64,000 nucleotides of DNA from Bifidobacterium pseudolongum subsp. globosum. GTDB lineage: Bacteria > Actinomycetota > Actinomycetes > Actinomycetales > Bifidobacteriaceae. Numbering within the stretch: the first letter of the stretch is position 1; each line of letters begins with the position of its first letter. The stretch spans positions 124,001 through 188,000 of the forward strand of contig NZ_JGZG01000005.1 in assembly GCF_000741295.1 (NCBI RefSeq), in the 5' to 3' direction. A program made the position numbers and the translations under genes. The notes beneath the pieces are model-generated. The model saw nothing but the letters and a program-made list of their open reading frames with translations. It ran no database searches and had not been told where the DNA came from. Below, piece after piece: positions 61,518 to 64,000 of the stretch.

Positions 61518-63011
61518 TCAATCCTCGCCCGGCGTGTGGTGCGCCATGCGGCCCTGCCAATAGGTGGTGCCCACGTAGTCGCCCGCTATCGTCCCGCGGA
61601 AGTGGTCGTTGTGCTGTTGGACGGCCGGTGACCCCAGATCCAGCGCATGCCCCAAGGCGGCCTCGTGGTATTTCAGGTCATGGGTCAGCCGGTACGGCCC
61701 GTCGCTGTCGTCGATGACCCTGCCGGTGCACAGGCCGTCACTGTCGCCGTCGGTCACGGTGCCGCGGATCGTGACCCAGTGGTCGTTCGCCGGATTGGAG
61801 GCGCCGTCGAGCGCCGCCACCAGTTCGTCATCCATCTCCACGCTCGTGACCCAGGTGTTTGAGCTGATCGGATGGTTGGCGATCGGGGAACCGGCCGTGA
61901 CCACATGCTCGATGCGGTAGGTGTCGGCGTAATCCGAGGCGAGCGCGGCGGCCACGATGCCGCCTTGTGAATGTCCGATCAACGCCACGGAATCCTCGGG
62001 CTGCACCCCCGCCTGTTGCATGGCCTGCACCACAAGGCGCGCGCTGTCGGCATCGCGCCGCTGGGCGGCGCTGGCGCTCATCAGTTCGGCGTTCTGGATC
62101 CAACCGAACGGCGAATCCTTCTGGCCGTCGGTGCCGGGGATCGTCACGAGCCACGCCTGCGAACCGTCTTGCCTGCGGTATTGCGAGATGGCGATCGTGC
62201 CGTAGGCGAGCCCGTCGTCGCCGGCGCCGTTGGCCTGTCCGAGTCTGCGCAGGTCGTGCAGCGCATCCTGGATGCCGCTTGCCCCGCCCACGGCCATGTC
62301 GGCGCTGTCCACTTGCCGCATGCGCAACGACGTGCCTTGCACCATGCCGCCCACATGGCTCAGGAACGGTGAGGCCACGGCCGCCGTGTCGTTGATCGAC
62401 TGCCCCGGAAGGTCGGTGAGGGACGCCAGGCGTCCACCCGGCCCGCTGCATGCGGCGCCGATGCCGGAGACGACGCCCTCATGCGCCCACGCGGTGGCTT
62501 TGGACGAATAGGCCCAATTGAACGATCCCTCGGTGGCCCAGCCATAGATGCCTCCGGCCACCGCAAGCGTGCCGACAGCGATGCCGGTGGCCACGGGGTG
62601 GTGCACCGCGAACGCGCGCACCGCCCGGTTGACGATGCGTGTGTTGCGCATTTCCGCTTCGGCGTAGAGGCTGTGGGCGCGCGCCACCAGATCGGCGAGC
62701 TGCGTGCATTCGTCAGCGAGGACACGGCACCGCCGAGCCATCACATCGCTCGCGTCGCGCGCCGCGTCGATGCGTGCACGCTGATCGGTGTGCACGGGCA
62801 CGGACGGTTCGGCGGTCTGCATGGCGGCGGGGCACCAGACGAGGCGTTCTCGTTGTGCCGCAAGCGTGCAGGCGGCCTGCGTCCAGCGGCTTGCCGACGA
62901 CGCCATCGCTGCGCTTTGCGCGTTGAGGGCGCTGTGCAGGCGCTGGTATTCCGCCTGATCGGCCACGGTGACGGCGCCGCCGTATATCGAGGAGCGAACC
63001 TGACGGGTCAT
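61518..63011 (-). CDS. Lipase-like alpha/beta hydrolase with helical N-terminus
   Basis: 497 aa. The first 120 residues are helical and Ala/Arg-rich (YGGAVTVADQAEYQRLHSAL, ADECTQLADLVARAHSLYAEAE), like LXG/WXG-type secretion domains. A hydrophobic segment follows (about 140-165, VATGIAVGTLAVAGGIYGW). The C-terminal hydrolase has the elbow IGHSQGG with S348, a lipase/esterase nucleophile, and likely Asp and His (VTIRGTVTDGDSDG, HNDHFRG). No Sec signal peptide. The start overlaps the WXG-like gene (ATGA), so the pair is probably exported or acts together. GCAGGG precedes it. Confidence 0.82.
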   Translation of the reverse strand: MTRQVRSSIYGGAVTVADQAEYQRLHSALNAQSAAMASSASRWTQAACTLAAQRERLVWCPAAMQTAEPSVPVHTDQRARIDAARDASDVMARRCRVLADECTQLADLVARAHSLYAEAEMRNTRIVNRAVRAFAVHHPVATGIAVGTLAVAGGIYGWATEGSFNWAYSSKATAWAHEGVVSGIGAACSGPGGRLASLTDLPGQSINDTAAVASPFLSHVGGMVQGTSLRMRQVDSADMAVGGASGIQDALHDLRRLGQANGAGDDGLAYGTIAISQYRRQDGSQAWLVTIPGTDGQKDSPFGWIQNAELMSASAAQRRDADSARLVVQAMQQAGVQPEDSVALIGHSQGGIVAAALASDYADTYRIEHVVTAGSPIANHPISSNTWVTSVEMDDELVAALDGASNPANDHWVTIRGTVTDGDSDGLCTGRVIDDSDGPYRLTHDLKYHEAALGHALDLGSPAVQQHNDHFRGTIAGDYVGTTYWQGRMAHHTPGED

Positions 63012-63373
63012 GGCAACCCTGCTTTCAGCATGGCGCCCGTCGTGGCGCAGCAATCCAGATGGCCCGCGATTGTGGTGTCGAACTGCCGCATGCGCGCATG
63101 GAACATGTCGGCGGCCTTGCCGCTCCATGTGAGCCGCCGGCTCGATGCACTCACGCGGGCAAGGTCGTCCAGTGCGCCCGTCGTGGCGGTGGCCGCCGTG
63201 TGCATGGTTTGCGCGCATTCGGCCACGATGCCGGTGCAGATGCAGGATTGGCGGGCGAAGGGGGCCTGCGGCTGCAGGCCGCCACCGAGGGGGAATGATG
63301 TGAATGTGCATAGGGGGCGTGTGGCGTGGGGATGGGCGCCGTACGCCCGCCAGGGAACCGTTGTGTGAATCAT
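63008..63373 (-). CDS. WXG100-like small protein
   Basis: 121 aa. The second half is helical with the turn RLTWSGKAADMFHARMRQFDTTI: W-S-G between two helices, the type VII secretion (ESAT-6-like) hallmark. The first 50 residues are atypical (Pro/Thr/Cys-rich), so the true start may be later, such as MHTAATATTG near 63211. The stop overlaps the hydrolase start by 4 nt. A 24-bp hairpin lies upstream. No EccC ATPase is seen in the window. Confidence 0.6.
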   Translation of the reverse strand: MIHTTVPWRAYGAHPHATRPLCTFTSFPLGGGLQPQAPFARQSCICTGIVAECAQTMHTAATATTGALDDLARVSASSRRLTWSGKAADMFHARMRQFDTTIAGHLDCCATTGAMLKAGLP

Positions 63374-63455
63374 GCGTCCATTGAACGCGTGCCGTCGCCG
63401 TGGCGCCAGTCGGACGGGCCGATGTGGTCGGACGGCCGAGGCGTCCCCGTCATGT

Positions 63456-63508
63456 GGATGGGCGCCTGTGTGGATGCATGCATGATGCATCCACACAGGC
63501 GCCCATCC
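63456..63508. repeat. Perfect 24-bp hairpin upstream of the WXG-like gene
   Basis: Positions 63456-63479 and 63485-63508 pair perfectly around a 5-nt loop (GCATG), with no T-run on either strand. It separates two minus-strand genes; it may stabilise or process the mRNA, or terminate poorly. Confidence 0.8.
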
Positions 63509-63543
63509 GGCAGTCGCCGGTCCACATGCCGCGTGCGGCGGGC

Positions 63544-64000
63544 TCACCACGGTTTGGCGTCGCCACCGCTCGTGTCGGTGCCGCTGTGGCGCTCGCCGTC
63601 GTGTTGCACGGCCTGGTCCTGGGATTCCTGTGTCTGCTCGTTGTTGCGCAGCATCTGCTCGATCTGTTCGCGTTGCTCGTCGGTCAGCGCAGGCTCGCCG
63701 CCTTGGCTGTTCGTGGTCGAATCGCCGGTCGTGGCCTGTGGCGTGCTTTGGGTTGTGGCGTCCACCTGCTGTTGCAGGCGTTCGGTCAATGCGCCGCTCA
63801 CCTGGCTGTTGTGTGCGATCGCGGTGCGGACCGACGGCAGCAGCAGCATGGGGGCCTGCTGCGCTTCGGCCAGCTGCGCGTCGGTCTGCTGTTGTTGGGC
63901 GAGCAGCTGTTTGATGTCGCTGTCCGCGGCTGCGGCGTCGCGCAGCGTGGCCGTCAGCGTCGCGGTCGCCTGGTTGTACAGGCCGGCCGCCCGCAGGTTC
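63544..64000 (-). CDS. C-terminal part of a Gln-rich helical protein, unknown
   Basis: The frame is open to the right edge, so about 151 C-terminal residues are present. ATLTATLRDAAAADSDIK, QLLAQQQQTDAQLAEAQQ and LTERLQQQVDATTQST suggest coiled-coil, ending in a disordered, Thr/Ser/Gly-rich tail (SGTDTSGGDAKPW). It precedes the WXG-like protein and hydrolase on the same strand, 170 bp upstream, and may belong to the same module. No family recognised. Confidence 0.65.
   Translation of the reverse strand, partial: NLRAAGLYNQATATLTATLRDAAAADSDIKQLLAQQQQTDAQLAEAQQAPMLLLPSVRTAIAHNSQVSGALTERLQQQVDATTQSTPQATTGDSTTNSQGGEPALTDEQREQIEQMLRNNEQTQESQDQAVQHDGERHSGTDTSGGDAKPW

Overview
The window is high-GC actinobacterial chromosome. 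Pup/Dop/PafA/ARC pupylation genes with no proteasome genes beside them, a long-form PurL, PurT, a carA-carB-pyrF-like-gmk operon and many leaderless or GTG/TTG starts all point to a Bifidobacterium. The species cannot be fixed by eye; I suspect the animalis/pseudolongum side of the genus. No rRNA, CRISPR array, complete insertion sequence or prophage is visible.

Layout. 1-2.9 kb: end of an LTA-synthase-like gene, then a nucleoside hydrolase and an MFS transporter. 3-7 kb (minus): purF-purM-purD. 7.2-9.2 kb: SOS cassette of a Y-family polymerase and a YolD-like partner behind a perfect LexA-type palindrome. 9.3-13.5 kb: membrane-anchored proteins, a DUF697-type GTPase, an AT-rich islet, an XRE regulator and a 47-codon ORF. 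13.5-17.6 kb: four genes with an envelope theme (three-TM protein with a Tyr/Asp-rich tail, PH-like/zinc-ribbon protein, SPFH-SHOCT protein, four-TM protein). 17.6-24.3 kb: a MITE-like inverted repeat, a flavin-binding protein, then purT-purC-purL (minus), with purC apparently frameshifted near its N-terminus. 24.4-27 kb: glycosyltransferase, threonine aldolase, tRNA-His. 27-32 kb: a possible terminator-ended small RNA, then the str operon rpsL-rpsG-fusA-tuf. 32-43 kb: Pr6Pr-type membrane protein, an unknown protein, efp-nusB, carA-carB-pyrF-like-gmk, ilvD. 43-50.9 kb: rpoZ, metK, cyclopropane synthase, priA, fmt, serB, dedA. 51-56.8 kb: pupylation operon arc-dop-IMPase-like-pup-pafA. 56.9-64 kb: HU, a flippase-like/pseudokinase fusion, purB, and a WXG-like protein coupled to a lipase-like hydrolase, preceded by the end of a Gln-rich protein.

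Purine synthesis is spread over three loci (purFMD, purTCL, purB), with gmk in the pyrimidine operon and metK further on. The points most worth checking are: a one-base purC frameshift; an OMP-decarboxylase homologue without its catalytic Lys and Asp; a pupylation operon whose Pup already ends in Glu, whose ARC lacks the proteasome-docking tail and which carries a degenerate inositol-monophosphatase homologue; the uncharacterised envelope cluster; and the WXG/hydrolase module. All assignments rest on reading the sequence and remembered family motifs; no database search was run.
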